DNA of 64,000 nt from contig JAFGTS010000032.1 in the NCBI GenBank assembly GCA_016933965.1, forward strand, positions 1-64,000, in the 5' to 3' direction. Position numbers and translations under genes: made by a program. The notes beneath the pieces were generated by a model, which searched no databases, was not told the DNA's origin, and saw nothing but the letters and a program-made list of their open reading frames with translations. Each line of letters begins with the position of its first letter. The stretch's first letter is position 1. Below are positions 52,632-62,069 of the stretch, in pieces. The DNA comes from Deltaproteobacteria bacterium. GTDB lineage: Bacteria > Desulfobacterota > Syntrophia > Syntrophales > UBA2210.

Positions 52632-55166
52632 TCACAGCATCTTTCTGACAGCCGCCGCGATCTTGTCCGGCGACGGCAGCATGGCCGTTTCAAGAACTTT
52701 TGCATACGGAATGGGGCATTCCGGTGCGGCGATCCGGACCGGGGCCGTCCTCAGCACCCCGAACCCGGCCGAAGCCACCCGCGCGAGCACCTCTGCGCCG
52801 ATACCGCCCGTGCAGGGCCCTTCCTCAACCGTTACAAGCCGCCCCGTTTTCTTGACGGATCGCAGGATCGTCTCGCCGTCCAGGGGGTAGAGGGTGCACA
52901 GGTCGATGACCTCAACGGCGATCCCCTCTCTTTCGAGGAGTTCGGCCGCCTCGAGAGATACTCCCACGCCCAGCAGATGCGTTACGATCGTTACATCATC
53001 CCCGGATCGCCGGATCAGGGCTTTCCCGAGGGGGAGCGTGTATTCCCGGTCCGGTATCCTGCATGTTTCAGCATACATCAGTTTGTGTTCGAAGAAGATG
53101 ACGGGATTGTTGATGCGTATGGCCGATTTCAAAAGGCCCTTGGCGGTGTAAGCGTCGGAAGGGGCCACCACCATCAGTCCCGGGACCCCGAAGAGATGTT
53201 TTTCCATGGACTGGGAGTGCTGGGCGGCCATGCCGATCCCGCTGCCCAGGGGTGTCCGGATCGTCAGCGGTATCGAGACCTGTCCCCCTGTCATGTAGCG
53301 CAGTTTTGCCGCCTGGTTGATGATCGGGTCCATGCAGCAGGTGAGAAAATCCCCGAAGAGGATCTCGGCTATGGGTCTCATGCCGGTCATGGCCGCACCC
53401 ACGGCACCGCCGACAATCCCGTATTCGCTGATGGGTGTGTCGATGATGCGTTCCGTCCCGAACCGTTCGATCAGACCCTCGGTCACGTTGAAGTATCCGC
53501 CCAGGGTCACATCTTCCCCCCAGAGAAAGACGCCGTCGTCGTGATCCATTTCTTCGGCGATGGCCTCGTTGATCGCCTGTGAGAGCGAGACCTCTCGGTC
53601 CCCGTCGCCGGGGAAGGGTATGGATCCCGTAAAGAAACGTTCATCCTCCGGAGTATAGACGTCATCAAAAAGGGCCTCGACCGGCGGGTCCTCCTCTCCC
53701 TGCGCGAAGGCGACGGCACTGTCGACGGCCTCGGCGGCTTCTTTCCGAATTGCTTCGATCTCCGTTTCCGTTGCCGTCCCGCCCTCGATCATTTCCTTTA
53801 TCAGGCGGGGGATCGGGTCCTGCTGCCGGTACCGTTCCTTTTCCGATTCGTCACGGTACAGCTCGGGGTCGCCCTCCATGTGTCCGTGCCAGCGGTAGGT
53901 CATGAGCTCCACCAGCCGCGGCTTGCCGTCACGCCGCATGTCACGGATGACGTCACCCACCTTTTCATAGACCTCGCGCACGTTGTTGCCGTCGAACCTC
54001 AGGGCTTCGATCCCGTAGGACTGGGCCCTCCGGTACAGCTCCGTCACGCCCGAATGACGTTCCAGAGAGGTGAACTCCCCGTAGAAATTGTTCTCCACCA
54101 CGACGAGAACGGGCAGGCCGAAGACGGAGACCATGTTCATGGCTTCGTGGAACATGCCCTGGTTCACACTGCCGTCCCCGGCGATAACAACGGAAATATC
54201 GTCTCGTTTCCGGTATTTGATGGTCATGCCGGCACCCATGGCAAGAAGATACCCGGCCCCCACGATCCCATTCGCACCGAGCACACCCCGCGTTCCGTCG
54301 GTGACGTGCATGGAGCCGCCCTTTCCCGCGCAGAGCCCCTTTTTCTTTCCGTACAGTTCGGCCATCATCGCTTTCAGGTCGGCGCCCTTCGCGATGATAT
54401 GGCCGTGTCCGCGGTGGGTGGTGTTCAGATAATCCGATTCCCTGAGGTTCAGGCACACGCCGGCCGCGACCGCTTCCTGCCCGGTGGAAAGATGGATGGC
54501 CTCCGTGGGGATCTTTCCTTCCTTGAACGATCCGGCCAGGTGTTCCTCGAAGGCGCGTATGATGCACATGGTTCTGAGAAGCTCCCTGTCGCCCGCCCGG
54601 GCCGGTTCTTCATTGTTCAGGACGGGGGCCGCGGGGGCGCCGCCGGTTGTGAGCACTATGGGGAACCGCGGCAGGACGTCCGGTCTGATCTCTTTTTTTC
54701 TGAAGAGATCGGAAAGACCGAAGGCCGACTTTTTTCTCTTCACCTTCGCCGTTTTCCCGAGGAGGTCCGTCCGATCGAATTCCCGCAAGACTTCCGGATA
54801 CATGGCAAAGGCCGGTTTCAAGGCCGGTATGAGCTTCAGCGCCTTTTGCACCGAACCCTTGGGAATGATCTTCCGGCCGGCGATCGCCATGGGGACGTTG
54901 AGGTCTTCCATCCAGAATTTATGGCTTGTTTCGGAAGAAAGGATCATTTCCACATCGGCCTTGATGTCTTCCTCCGGGTTCCAGTAATAGCGGGGCGCCT
55001 CGCCGGTGTTGTCGATATACAGCACCGACGGATAATCGGTATACCGGAACTTGGCTATGATCCGGACCCCCCCGATGGATGCAACGATCTCCGGTGACAG
55101 CAGTATCTTGTCCCATAACCGCGACAGGATCGCCTCGAACTCTTCCTGGTCCTTATAGGGTGCCAT
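52632..55166 (-). CDS. SCP2-E1alpha-E1beta fusion, 2-oxoacid dehydrogenase-like
   Basis: An 844-residue chain in three parts. Residues about 10-130: sterol-carrier-protein-2-like domain (IGGVRIIAKFRYTDYP, WKFWMEDLN-type lipid pocket, PKGSVQKALKLIPALKP). About 190-500: E1 alpha with thiamine motif AGDGSVNQGMFHEAMNM...VENNFYGE and HRGHGH. About 520-844: E1 beta (LWGEDVTLGGYF, ISEYGIVGGAVGAAM, VIDLCTLYPLDGE). It should decarboxylate a 2-oxoacid or cleave acetoin with TPP; acetoin-dehydrogenase-like character is suggested by the CAGKGGSMH segment. E2 and E3 genes are absent here. Strong AAGGAGGG site before 55166. Confidence 0.85.
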   Translation of the reverse strand: MAPYKDQEEFEAILSRLWDKILLSPEIVASIGGVRIIAKFRYTDYPSVLYIDNTGEAPRYYWNPEEDIKADVEMILSSETSHKFWMEDLNVPMAIAGRKIIPKGSVQKALKLIPALKPAFAMYPEVLREFDRTDLLGKTAKVKRKKSAFGLSDLFRKKEIRPDVLPRFPIVLTTGGAPAAPVLNNEEPARAGDRELLRTMCIIRAFEEHLAGSFKEGKIPTEAIHLSTGQEAVAAGVCLNLRESDYLNTTHRGHGHIIAKGADLKAMMAELYGKKKGLCAGKGGSMHVTDGTRGVLGANGIVGAGYLLAMGAGMTIKYRKRDDISVVIAGDGSVNQGMFHEAMNMVSVFGLPVLVVVENNFYGEFTSLERHSGVTELYRRAQSYGIEALRFDGNNVREVYEKVGDVIRDMRRDGKPRLVELMTYRWHGHMEGDPELYRDESEKERYRQQDPIPRLIKEMIEGGTATETEIEAIRKEAAEAVDSAVAFAQGEEDPPVEALFDDVYTPEDERFFTGSIPFPGDGDREVSLSQAINEAIAEEMDHDDGVFLWGEDVTLGGYFNVTEGLIERFGTERIIDTPISEYGIVGGAVGAAMTGMRPIAEILFGDFLTCCMDPIINQAAKLRYMTGGQVSIPLTIRTPLGSGIGMAAQHSQSMEKHLFGVPGLMVVAPSDAYTAKGLLKSAIRINNPVIFFEHKLMYAETCRIPDREYTLPLGKALIRRSGDDVTIVTHLLGVGVSLEAAELLEREGIAVEVIDLCTLYPLDGETILRSVKKTGRLVTVEEGPCTGGIGAEVLARVASAGFGVLRTAPVRIAAPECPIPYAKVLETAMLPSPDKIAAAVRKML

Positions 55167-55230
55167 GGTTCCCTCCTTGAGATTATTCCCCCTGAAATTA
55201 AATAGATACAACCATTATGGTGCGGTTTTG

Positions 55231-56013
55231 TCAATAAGGAGAAGACGGCTGTGTCAGAACGATCTCCGAGACAACGGCGAAATGGTCCGATATAACGTCG
55301 TCGACGACGGCATGGGAAAGAAATTCAAGCTCCCGGGAAATGAGTATCCAGTCAAGCCGCATGAACAGGTCCGGAAAGGTATGCAGACCGGCGGCATCCG
55401 GCCGGTACGGCCTGAGATTCAGTATCTCGGAAAGACGTCGAAGCGGCGAGTTCCAGGATGACCATTCACAATTGAAATCGCCCATGACGATCAGGGGTCC
55501 CTGTCGCCATGACAGGTTGTCTATGATCTCCGAAACCTGCCTGTGGCGGACCGACTTTCGTGAGAAATCCAGGTGGACCGATGCCACATGAGCGTTGGTG
55601 CCGGGAACTCCCGGCCAGGGGACGGTGCAGATAGTCGCCCCCTTCGACGGCGTGGGTGGAGAGGGAGGAAAGGTAATCGCCAGGGGGTTCGTAAGGTCAA
55701 GTTTTGAAAGAAGAGCGGTGCCGTAGGAGACGACCCGCTTTTGAACGTGTTGTGCCAGGACGGAAAAGGGGTAGTCGGACATCCGGGCCAGGTAGGCGAC
55801 GTGATCGAAATGCCCGCTCCACCGGGATGGAGCATCCGCTTCCTGAAGAGCGATGACATGGGGCTGCTCCCTCATGAAGACCCGCACGATGTCGTTCAGG
55901 TTCACCTGTATCGATGATCTTTTCTGCAGGATCTGATGAAATCCGTTTTTCCTGCCGTGGGCGACGTTGATGGTCATCACCTTGAGCGTCGAAGGCTGAA
56001 TGATTTCAGACAT
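55231..56013 (-). CDS. Endonuclease/exonuclease/phosphatase-family protein
   Basis: A 260-residue protein with the EEP fold: TINVAHG at the first strand, VIALQEAD with the metal-binding Glu, LIVMGDFN and the final ISDHFAVV catalytic Asp-His. Members hydrolyse phosphodiesters or sphingomyelin-type lipids, or remove phosphates; the substrate is open. The ATG at 56013 (before SEIIQPSTLKVMTINV) begins just before the domain; the frame is open to 56169, and neither start has a strong ribosome site. It lies 64 bp upstream of the fusion gene on the same strand. Confidence 0.75.
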   Translation of the reverse strand: MSEIIQPSTLKVMTINVAHGRKNGFHQILQKRSSIQVNLNDIVRVFMREQPHVIALQEADAPSRWSGHFDHVAYLARMSDYPFSVLAQHVQKRVVSYGTALLSKLDLTNPLAITFPPSPPTPSKGATICTVPWPGVPGTNAHVASVHLDFSRKSVRHRQVSEIIDNLSWRQGPLIVMGDFNCEWSSWNSPLRRLSEILNLRPYRPDAAGLHTFPDLFMRLDWILISRELEFLSHAVVDDVISDHFAVVSEIVLTQPSSPY

Positions 56014-56169
56014 TTCAGCGGCACCAAGATGGTTCGACCCGATGGATACGGGAGGACGAAAGACCCGGGCCCGTGATCGGAGCTGGGGGAAACGGTATCC
56101 GTTACCCCCGGTGTTCGGTTCGTATGGATATGAGAATAGTTTTAACGATCTCACTGTTTCACTCTTCAT

Positions 56170-56417
56170 GATAACGACTTCCGAGGGCTTCCTGTTTCAC
56201 ATATACCGGGAATCGTCCATGGTGTTTGATTGTTCAGGGAACCTGGTGACCGCACTTTCTCATTGACGCGTGCGAGGTGAAAAGATGTAACATGGCGGTT
56301 ATCAAAGAAATCCGGTTTGTTTTTTCATGTCCTGCGGCGAGGTTCACACGTTAACGAAACCTAATACCGTAAAACGGGGTTCACTTCAACATATATTCCA
56401 CTCCCTGTCATAACCGG
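56170..56417. other. Intergenic stretch with nothing recognised
   Basis: Between the divergent EEP-family and GTPase genes. No gene, repeat or stable hairpin was recognised apart from the promoter annotated at 56418-56446. Control of the EEP gene presumably lies here. Confidence 0.5.
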
Positions 56418-56446
56418 TTGAACTGCGGCCCTGTTTTGTGTATGTA
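56418..56446 (+). promoter_or_regulatory. Probable promoter of the GTPase gene
   Basis: TTGAAC, a 17-bp spacer and TATGTA. Transcription would start about 68 bp before the ATG at 56521, which rules out the ATG at 56446. Confidence 0.5.
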
Positions 56447-56520
56447 TGAACCGTTGCCCGTTCAGGGTAAAGCCGTTCCCGAGGGGATCGCGGAACGATC
56501 TGCTGGAGGATGGAACATCC

Positions 56521-57507
56521 ATGCCGGCCAATTTGCCGCCAGATTATTTTGTCGCCGAACAACAGTACCGTGAAGCGAAGACGCCCGAGGGCAAGATAGA
56601 GGCCCTGGAGGAAATGCTCGCCATCATGCCCAAGCACAAGGGCACGGACAAGCTGCGGGCCGACCTCAGGCGCCGCCTTGCCAAGCACCGGGAGCAATCG
56701 CAGAAAAAGAAGGGGAGTGCCAAACATAAGACGGTGTATTCGATCGACAGGGAGGGTGCGGCACAGGTTGTCATCGTCGGTGCTCCGAACACGGGAAAAT
56801 CATCCCTGGTCGACCGGCTCACGAACGCGGCGCCGGAAGTCGCCGACTTCCCCCACTCGACGCACAAGCCGATGCCCGGCATGGCCCTGTACGAGAATGT
56901 CCAGTTTCAACTGGTCGATACACCACCCGTTACCACCGAATATGTGGATCCCCTTATGGCGGACCTGATCCGTCGGGCCGACATCGTGGCGGTCCTGGTA
57001 GACCTGTGGGCGGATCCGCTTGAGCAGTTCGAGGAGGTCATGGCCATCCTCGAGGGGTTCCGCATCTTTCCCGAGGGATCTTCCGTTCCCGAGAACATCC
57101 TGAAGCAGCCCGTATTCAAGAAGGTCCTGGTGGTTGCCAACAAGATGGACGGTCCCGGAGAGGAAGAGGATTTCAAGATATTTCTGGAGTTGACGGAAAT
57201 GAAGCTCCCCTGCCTCGGGATTTCCGTGAAGACCGGCAGAAACCTGGGTGAATTTCTGAAGACACTGTATCATATTGCCGATATTATCCGCGTCTACACA
57301 AAAATGCCGGGAAAGGAACCGGACCTGAACGAACCCTTTATCATTCCCCGCCGGAGCACCCTGAGCGAACTGGCCGCGAAGATCCACAAGGATTTTGTCG
57401 TCAATCTGAAGTACGCAAAGGTGTGGGGTTCTACAGTTCATGACGGGCAGATGGTACAGCGGGACTACGTCATGCAGGATGGTGACATCGTCGAGATCCA
57501 CACCTGA
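56521..57507 (+). CDS. DRG/Obg-type GTPase with C-terminal TGS domain
   Basis: A 328-residue protein. A helical N-terminal region (EALEEMLAIMPKHKGTDKLRADLRRRLAK), a G domain with GAPNTGKSS, switch segment STHKPMPGMA, DTPP and NKMD, and a TGS domain (VWGSTVHDGQMVQRDYV...DGDIVEIHT). The layout is that of archaeal/eukaryotic developmentally regulated GTP-binding (DRG) proteins, which act on ribosomes; the bacterial role is unknown. GGAGGATGG precedes the ATG. Confidence 0.85.
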   Translation: MPANLPPDYFVAEQQYREAKTPEGKIEALEEMLAIMPKHKGTDKLRADLRRRLAKHREQSQKKKGSAKHKTVYSIDREGAAQVVIVGAPNTGKSSLVDRLTNAAPEVADFPHSTHKPMPGMALYENVQFQLVDTPPVTTEYVDPLMADLIRRADIVAVLVDLWADPLEQFEEVMAILEGFRIFPEGSSVPENILKQPVFKKVLVVANKMDGPGEEEDFKIFLELTEMKLPCLGISVKTGRNLGEFLKTLYHIADIIRVYTKMPGKEPDLNEPFIIPRRSTLSELAAKIHKDFVVNLKYAKVWGSTVHDGQMVQRDYVMQDGDIVEIHT

Positions 57508-57581
57508 CGTGACACATGCTGTTTCCGACGAAAAGACCCGCCGGTGATGCCTCCCCGGTGCCGGCCGACAGGGTGTGAACC

Positions 57582-58508
57582 ATGTATCATGATCGGTACA
57601 ATCAGGAACCATCGTTCGCCCGGGTGAACGGGATTGAGATCGCCTACGACACCTTCGGGGACCCCGGCGATCCGCCCATGCTGCTGATCATGGGGTACAA
57701 CTCCCAGATGATCGTCTGGGAGGAGCATTTCTGCGACATGCTCGCGTCCCGGGGGTTCCGTGTCATCAGGTTCGACAACCGTGATGTGGGGCTGTCCACG
57801 AAACTCGACTGGACGGGGCGGCCCGATATCAGGGCCCTCCTGGAGGGACGGCCGGGGGCGGGGGAAAAGGTGCCTTACACGCTTCACGACATGGCCGGTG
57901 ATGCCGTCGGTCTTCTCGACGCGCTGGGGATCTCATCGGCTCACATAGCGGGTGTGTCGATGGGGGGTATGATCGGCCAGCTCATGGCGATAGGGTATCC
58001 CCATCGGGTGCTGTCCCTGGCATCAATGATGTCCACCACGGGGGACCTGATCCTTCAGCTTCGGAAGCAGGGGGTCAACCCGCTTCTGCTCACGCCCATG
58101 CCGGAAGAGCGGGATGCCTATGTGTCGGTCTTCGTCGAAGCATGCAGGCTCCTGAACGGTGACCGGTATCCGATCGATGAAGAGGCCGTCAGGACCCTGG
58201 CCGAGAGGAGCTTTGCCAGGGGCGTGTATCCCGACGGCGGTGCCCGGCAGATGGCGGCCATGATCGCGTCGGGAAGCAGAAAACGGGACCTTGCGGCCCT
58301 GTCTCTGCCCGTGCTGGTGATACACGGGTCCGATGATCCCCTCATCCCCGTCGCATGCGGTGTCGAGACGGCGGCTGCCGTTGCCGGCGCGAAGCTCATG
58401 ATAATCGACGGACTGGGACATTCGGTCCCCATGCAGTTGTGGCCGGACATCATTGACGCACTCGCGGACAACGCCCGCGAAGCGGATGCGAAAAAGGAAG
58501 GAAGATAG
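57582..58508 (+). CDS. Alpha/beta hydrolase
   Basis: A 308-residue cytoplasmic hydrolase. Nucleophile elbow GVSMGGM, acid in HGSDDPLIP and catalytic His in GLGHSVPMQLW. The DNRDVGLS segment is typical of a group annotated as hydrolases of esters or of polyketide-like intermediates (aclacinomycin methylesterase-like). Substrate not predictable. It lies 74 bp after the GTPase gene. Confidence 0.82.
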   Translation: MYHDRYNQEPSFARVNGIEIAYDTFGDPGDPPMLLIMGYNSQMIVWEEHFCDMLASRGFRVIRFDNRDVGLSTKLDWTGRPDIRALLEGRPGAGEKVPYTLHDMAGDAVGLLDALGISSAHIAGVSMGGMIGQLMAIGYPHRVLSLASMMSTTGDLILQLRKQGVNPLLLTPMPEERDAYVSVFVEACRLLNGDRYPIDEEAVRTLAERSFARGVYPDGGARQMAAMIASGSRKRDLAALSLPVLVIHGSDDPLIPVACGVETAAAVAGAKLMIIDGLGHSVPMQLWPDIIDALADNAREADAKKEGR

Positions 58509-58574
58509 CAAGGTTCGGGCCGGCGTGTTCCGGGGAGGCGGGAGACACACTACCCCGGCGGAAAGGAGAAGGCC

Positions 58575-59330
58575 ATGGAAGAGTCCCTGAAAGAACGGCA
58601 CCGGTTTTTTCTCAAGGACAGTGTCCGGAAACAGATCGATTTTTCCCGGACCGACCAGAGCCTCGGAAAGGCCCCGCCGCCCATTGAAAAACCTTATGAT
58701 GCCGGGTCCGTCAGGATCGATCTTCCTTCACGGGATTCCTGGAAGGGGATCGGGGACATCGGCCTCATCAGGGCTATCGACAACCGGAGAAGCCGGCGCA
58801 GCTTTCTGAAGGAGCCGCTCACCCTCGATGAGCTGTCCTTTCTACTCTGGGCGACACAAGGTATCCGCATGCGGATCGACGCGGGACACGCCTACCGAAC
58901 GGTCCCCTCGGCCGGGTGCCGGCACGCCCTGGAGACTTATCTCTGCGTTCTCAACGTAAGCGGCCTTGCCCAGGGCCTGTACCGGTATCTTCCCCTCGAA
59001 CATCAGCTTCTTGTGGAGTACCGGGATACTGGCCTGGCGGGCAGGATCGTCAGGGCATCCTTCGGCCAGCCCTATCCGGGCGAGGCGGCCGTCACGTTCA
59101 TCTGGACGGCCGTTCCCTATCGGATGGAATGGCGGTACGGCCCGGCGGCCCACAAGGTGATCGCCATCGACGCGGGTCACGTCTGCCAGAACCTGTATCT
59201 TGCCTGCGAGGCGATCGGCGCCGGGACCTGCGCCGTGGCGGCCTATGACCAGGATGGGATGGACGAATTCCTGGGGATCGACGGGGATGAGGAATTCGTC
59301 GTCTATTGTGCCCCGGTGGGCAGGGTGTGA
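58575..59330 (+). CDS. SagB-type nitroreductase-fold oxidoreductase
   Basis: A 251-residue FMN protein. NRRSRRSFLKEPLTLDELSFLLWATQG and TVPSAGCRHALETYL are the marks of the SagB/ThcOx subfamily, whose best-known members oxidise azoline rings in modified peptides. No cyclodehydratase or precursor peptide gene is nearby, so it is more likely one of the many stand-alone members. AAAGGAG precedes the ATG. Confidence 0.83.
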   Translation: MEESLKERHRFFLKDSVRKQIDFSRTDQSLGKAPPPIEKPYDAGSVRIDLPSRDSWKGIGDIGLIRAIDNRRSRRSFLKEPLTLDELSFLLWATQGIRMRIDAGHAYRTVPSAGCRHALETYLCVLNVSGLAQGLYRYLPLEHQLLVEYRDTGLAGRIVRASFGQPYPGEAAVTFIWTAVPYRMEWRYGPAAHKVIAIDAGHVCQNLYLACEAIGAGTCAVAAYDQDGMDEFLGIDGDEEFVVYCAPVGRV

Positions 59331-59353
59331 GGAACACGGTACCGGAAGTGTCC

Positions 59354-59520
59354 ATGGAGAAGATAGAGCTTATCCTTTTTGATTTCGGCGGCGTGACTTT
59401 TTCAAATACTTTGACATAATCGTGAACAGCTATTATGAAGAGAAGAGCAAGCAGGACCTGACCCTCTTCGACGGGGTCGTTCCGCGCAGGGGGGGTGCCG
59501 GACGGTTACCGGCAGCCTGA
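59354..59520 (+). pseudogene. Remnant of a HAD-superfamily hydrolase gene
   Basis: An ATG at 59354 encodes MEKIELILFDFGGVTF, the catalytic start of a HAD phosphatase, but the frame stops at TAA 59417-59419. After a shift at the run of five T at 59398-59402 a second frame continues FKYFDIIVNSYYEEKSKQ...TLFDGVVP and stops at 59518-59520. Most of the cap and the later catalytic motifs are missing, so the gene is frameshifted and deleted. Confidence 0.65.
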
Positions 59521-59656
59521 AACGAACACGCATCGGTACAGGAAAATGCGAGACCGGTCCGGAAGAACCGGGACCGGGTAAAGGGGGATTTTTCGCTTCG
59601 GTCACAGGAAGCGGTGCCGCCGGCGGGACAGGTCCCCCGGCGCGCGGGGGGTGAAA

Positions 59657-59953
59657 ATGGAAGTCCTTTTCTTTCCCGGAGAGAGGGTTCTCAGGCCCAT
59701 GCCGCAGGGCGGCTGCCTTGACGTGCAGCTCTCGCTCCTGGACGATCGGGCACTGCAGGTCAAAAAGCCCATTTTTTCCTTTGATGTCCTGGTTTCCTTT
59801 GAGAGCGGCGCCATGGTCAGGATATATGGTCTCAGTTACGTGAGGCTCGCCCTCTACAGGAACGTCCATGATTACGTTAAAGGGATAATCGAACGGCAGT
59901 GGCACCGTTCAAAGAACGAAAAGGTCCGCCTTGTCCTGATGCTCAATCGCTGA
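59657..59953 (+). CDS. Small uncharacterised protein
   Basis: A 98-residue protein (100 from GTG 59651), GGGGGG ribosome site. No family recognised. The sequence alternates charged and hydrophobic residues (LDVQLSLLDDRALQVKKPIFSFDVLVSF), suggesting an all-beta start, and a helical end. It follows the dead HAD gene and converges on nadD. Confidence 0.45.
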   Translation: MEVLFFPGERVLRPMPQGGCLDVQLSLLDDRALQVKKPIFSFDVLVSFESGAMVRIYGLSYVRLALYRNVHDYVKGIIERQWHRSKNEKVRLVLMLNR

Positions 59954-60010
59954 ATCGACTGCGCGGTCCGGTTCTTCACGGCACGGACATGAAGATGTGC
60001 CGCGATATCG

Positions 60011-60661
60011 TCATGTTTCCCGGTACAGTTTCTGTTCGTTGATGTATTCCCTGACGGGTTCGGGGACCAGGTACCGGATTGACCGCCCCGCCCGGACACG
60101 GCTTCTGATATCCGTGGAAGAGATGTCGAGCTGGGTGACGGCCCGAAAGAGGATGAGATATCCCGTCGGTCCTCTGAAACCGCCCGCTGGGGCGTCATAG
60201 ACGAACCGAAGGGGGCAATCCCGGGGCAGGATCTTTGACAGGTCGCTCCGGTCGTATCCCGGGCGGGTCATGACGACAAAGTGGCAGAGCGTCAGGAGCT
60301 CCTGCCAGTCCCGCCATTTTCTGATATCGGCAAAGGCGTCCCTGCCGAGGATAAAGTAGAGCTCGGTTCCCGGTGGTGCCGTTTCGCGGAAGTCGCATAC
60401 GGTGTCGATCGAGTACGAAGACCCCTGCCGCCGGCCTTCCATGTCGGAACAGGTGAAAGTCGGGGCCCCCTCGATGGCCCGCCGTACCATTTCCCGGCGG
60501 TGAGAAAAGGGGGTTGTTTCCGCACCGGTTTTCAGCGGTTGCTGCAGCGCGGGTATCAGGATCATCCGATCCAGCGACTCCGATTCGATGATCTCCTCGG
60601 CACACCTGAGATGACCGTAGTGAACGGGATCGAAGCTGCCCCCGAACAATCCCCATTTCAT
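60011..60661 (-). CDS. nadD: Nicotinate-nucleotide adenylyltransferase
   Basis: A 216-residue enzyme that forms deamido-NAD from nicotinate mononucleotide and [15 protein letters not shown] is the nucleotidyltransferase motif; [12 protein letters not shown] and the final [11 protein letters not shown] are family-specific. Its ATG overlaps the proA stop by 4 bp, the common proA-nadD pairing. With nadA at the other end of the window, two NAD-synthesis steps are covered. Confidence 0.94.
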   Translation of the reverse strand: MKWGLFGGSFDPVHYGHLRCAEEIIESESLDRMILIPALQQPLKTGAETTPFSHRREMVRRAIEGAPTFTCSDMEGRRQGSSYSIDTVCDFRETAPPGTELYFILGRDAFADIRKWRDWQELLTLCHFVVMTRPGYDRSDLSKILPRDCPLRFVYDAPAGGFRGPTGYLILFRAVTQLDISSTDIRSRVRAGRSIRYLVPEPVREYINEQKLYRET

Positions 60662-61914
60662 GACCGTACCTGTCCGTTTCCGTAAATGATGAACTTGGTC
60701 GTCGTCAGCTCCTCCAGACCCATGGGGCCGAAGGCGTGCAGTTTTGTGGTGCTGATACCGATCTCGGCGCCCAGTCCCAGCTGGAACCCGTCGCTGAAGC
60801 GCGTCGACGCGTTCACCAGGACCGTCGAGGAATTGACCTCGCGCAGGAATCGCTGAGAATTCTCATAGTCCCGGGTAACGATCGATTCCGTGTGCAGCGA
60901 ACCGTACCGCTCGATATGGGCCATCGCTTCGTCGATGTCTTCAACGACGCGGACGGCGAGGATGAGGTCCAGGTATTCCTCGTACCAATCCTCCTCTCCG
61001 GCTGCCTCCATGTCGGGGATGACGGCCCGGGTCCTGTCGCACCCCTTCAGCCGGACGCCGGACGCCCTCATTTTTTCGGTTATGACCGGCAGGAACCGCC
61101 CGGCGATGCCGGCATGGACGAGAAGCGTTTCCATGGCGTTGCAGACACCGGGTCGCTGGACCTTGGCGTTCATGCAGATGTCGCAGGCCATGCCGGGGTC
61201 GGCCGTCTCGTCGACGAACACGTGGCAGACACCCTTGTAGTGTTTGATAACGGGGATCCGCGACTGGCGGACCACCGCCCTGATCAGCTCCTCACCGCCG
61301 CGGGGGATGATGAGATCGATGTATTCTTCCTGGGAAAGCATTACCTCCACCGCCTGCCGGTCCGTGACGGGAATGATCTGTATGGCCGTTCCGGGGATGC
61401 CGTGTTTCTCGCAGGCGTCCCGAAGGATGCCGGCGATCGCCAGGTTCGAATTGATCGCCTCGGACCCTCCCCGGAGAATGACGGCGTTCCCCGATTTCAT
61501 GCAGAGGGCCGCCGCGTCGGCGGTCACGTTGGGACGGGATTCATAGATGATGCCGATGACACCCAGGGGGATGCGCATCCGCCCCACCATGAGCCCGTTG
61601 GGTCGTTTCCACATGGAAGTTATCGAACCCACGGGATCGGGAAGGGCCGCGATCTCTCTCAATCCTTCCGCCATTGCGCCGATCGCTGTTCCCGTCAGCG
61701 TCAAGCGGTCGATCATTGCCGCTGAAAGGCCCTTCTCCCGCGCATAGGAGAGGTCCCTGGCGTTTTCTTCAATGATGAGGTCGCCCTGCCGGACAAGTCC
61801 ATCCGCCATATCGTGAAGGGCTTCGTTCTTCCTGTTCGACGGAACCGTTGCAAGCCTGTTTGCGGCCGCCCGCGCCTGTTTCGCTATGGTGATCACTTCA
61901 TTGCCGACGTCCAT
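60658..61914 (-). CDS. proA: Gamma-glutamyl phosphate reductase
   Basis: A 418-residue enzyme of proline synthesis (E. coli 417) that reduces gamma-glutamyl phosphate to the semialdehyde with NADPH. The active-site Cys lies in [31 protein letters not shown] and [20 protein letters not shown] are conserved. The upstream ATG at 61983 was rejected because the promoter at 61995-62023 puts the transcript start at about 61988. proB is not adjacent in this window. Confidence 0.95.
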   Translation of the reverse strand: MDVGNEVITIAKQARAAANRLATVPSNRKNEALHDMADGLVRQGDLIIEENARDLSYAREKGLSAAMIDRLTLTGTAIGAMAEGLREIAALPDPVGSITSMWKRPNGLMVGRMRIPLGVIGIIYESRPNVTADAAALCMKSGNAVILRGGSEAINSNLAIAGILRDACEKHGIPGTAIQIIPVTDRQAVEVMLSQEEYIDLIIPRGGEELIRAVVRQSRIPVIKHYKGVCHVFVDETADPGMACDICMNAKVQRPGVCNAMETLLVHAGIAGRFLPVITEKMRASGVRLKGCDRTRAVIPDMEAAGEEDWYEEYLDLILAVRVVEDIDEAMAHIERYGSLHTESIVTRDYENSQRFLREVNSSTVLVNASTRFSDGFQLGLGAEIGISTTKLHAFGPMGLEELTTTKFIIYGNGQVRS

Positions 61915-61994
61915 GGGTGCCTTTTTCTCCTGTCCGCATCGTGCGGTGTGACCGATGCCCTGAATTTCATGCCCTTTTTGCATTGAACCAAAGA

Positions 61995-62023
61995 ACTTTA
62001 TAGGATATGAAATGCCCTGTCAA
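61995..62023 (-). promoter_or_regulatory. Promoter of the proA-nadD operon
   Basis: On the minus strand TTGACA (62023-62018), a 17-bp spacer and TAAAGT (62000-61995). Confidence 0.6.
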
Positions 62024-62069
62024 GATTCCAGGGGCTATGGTCTTCAATTGATCCCGGCGGGGAATGCCG

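Noticed and set aside
53880-55097. Plus-strand open frame of 405 codons
   Set aside because: Antisense to the SCP2-E1 fusion gene; low-complexity shadow composition.
58575-59330. Modified-peptide (azoline) biosynthesis cluster around the SagB-like gene
   Set aside because: No cyclodehydratase, docking protein or precursor peptide is found on either side.
59354-59419. Selenocysteine read-through of the HAD remnant
   Set aside because: The in-frame stop is TAA, not TGA, and the downstream protein is in another frame.
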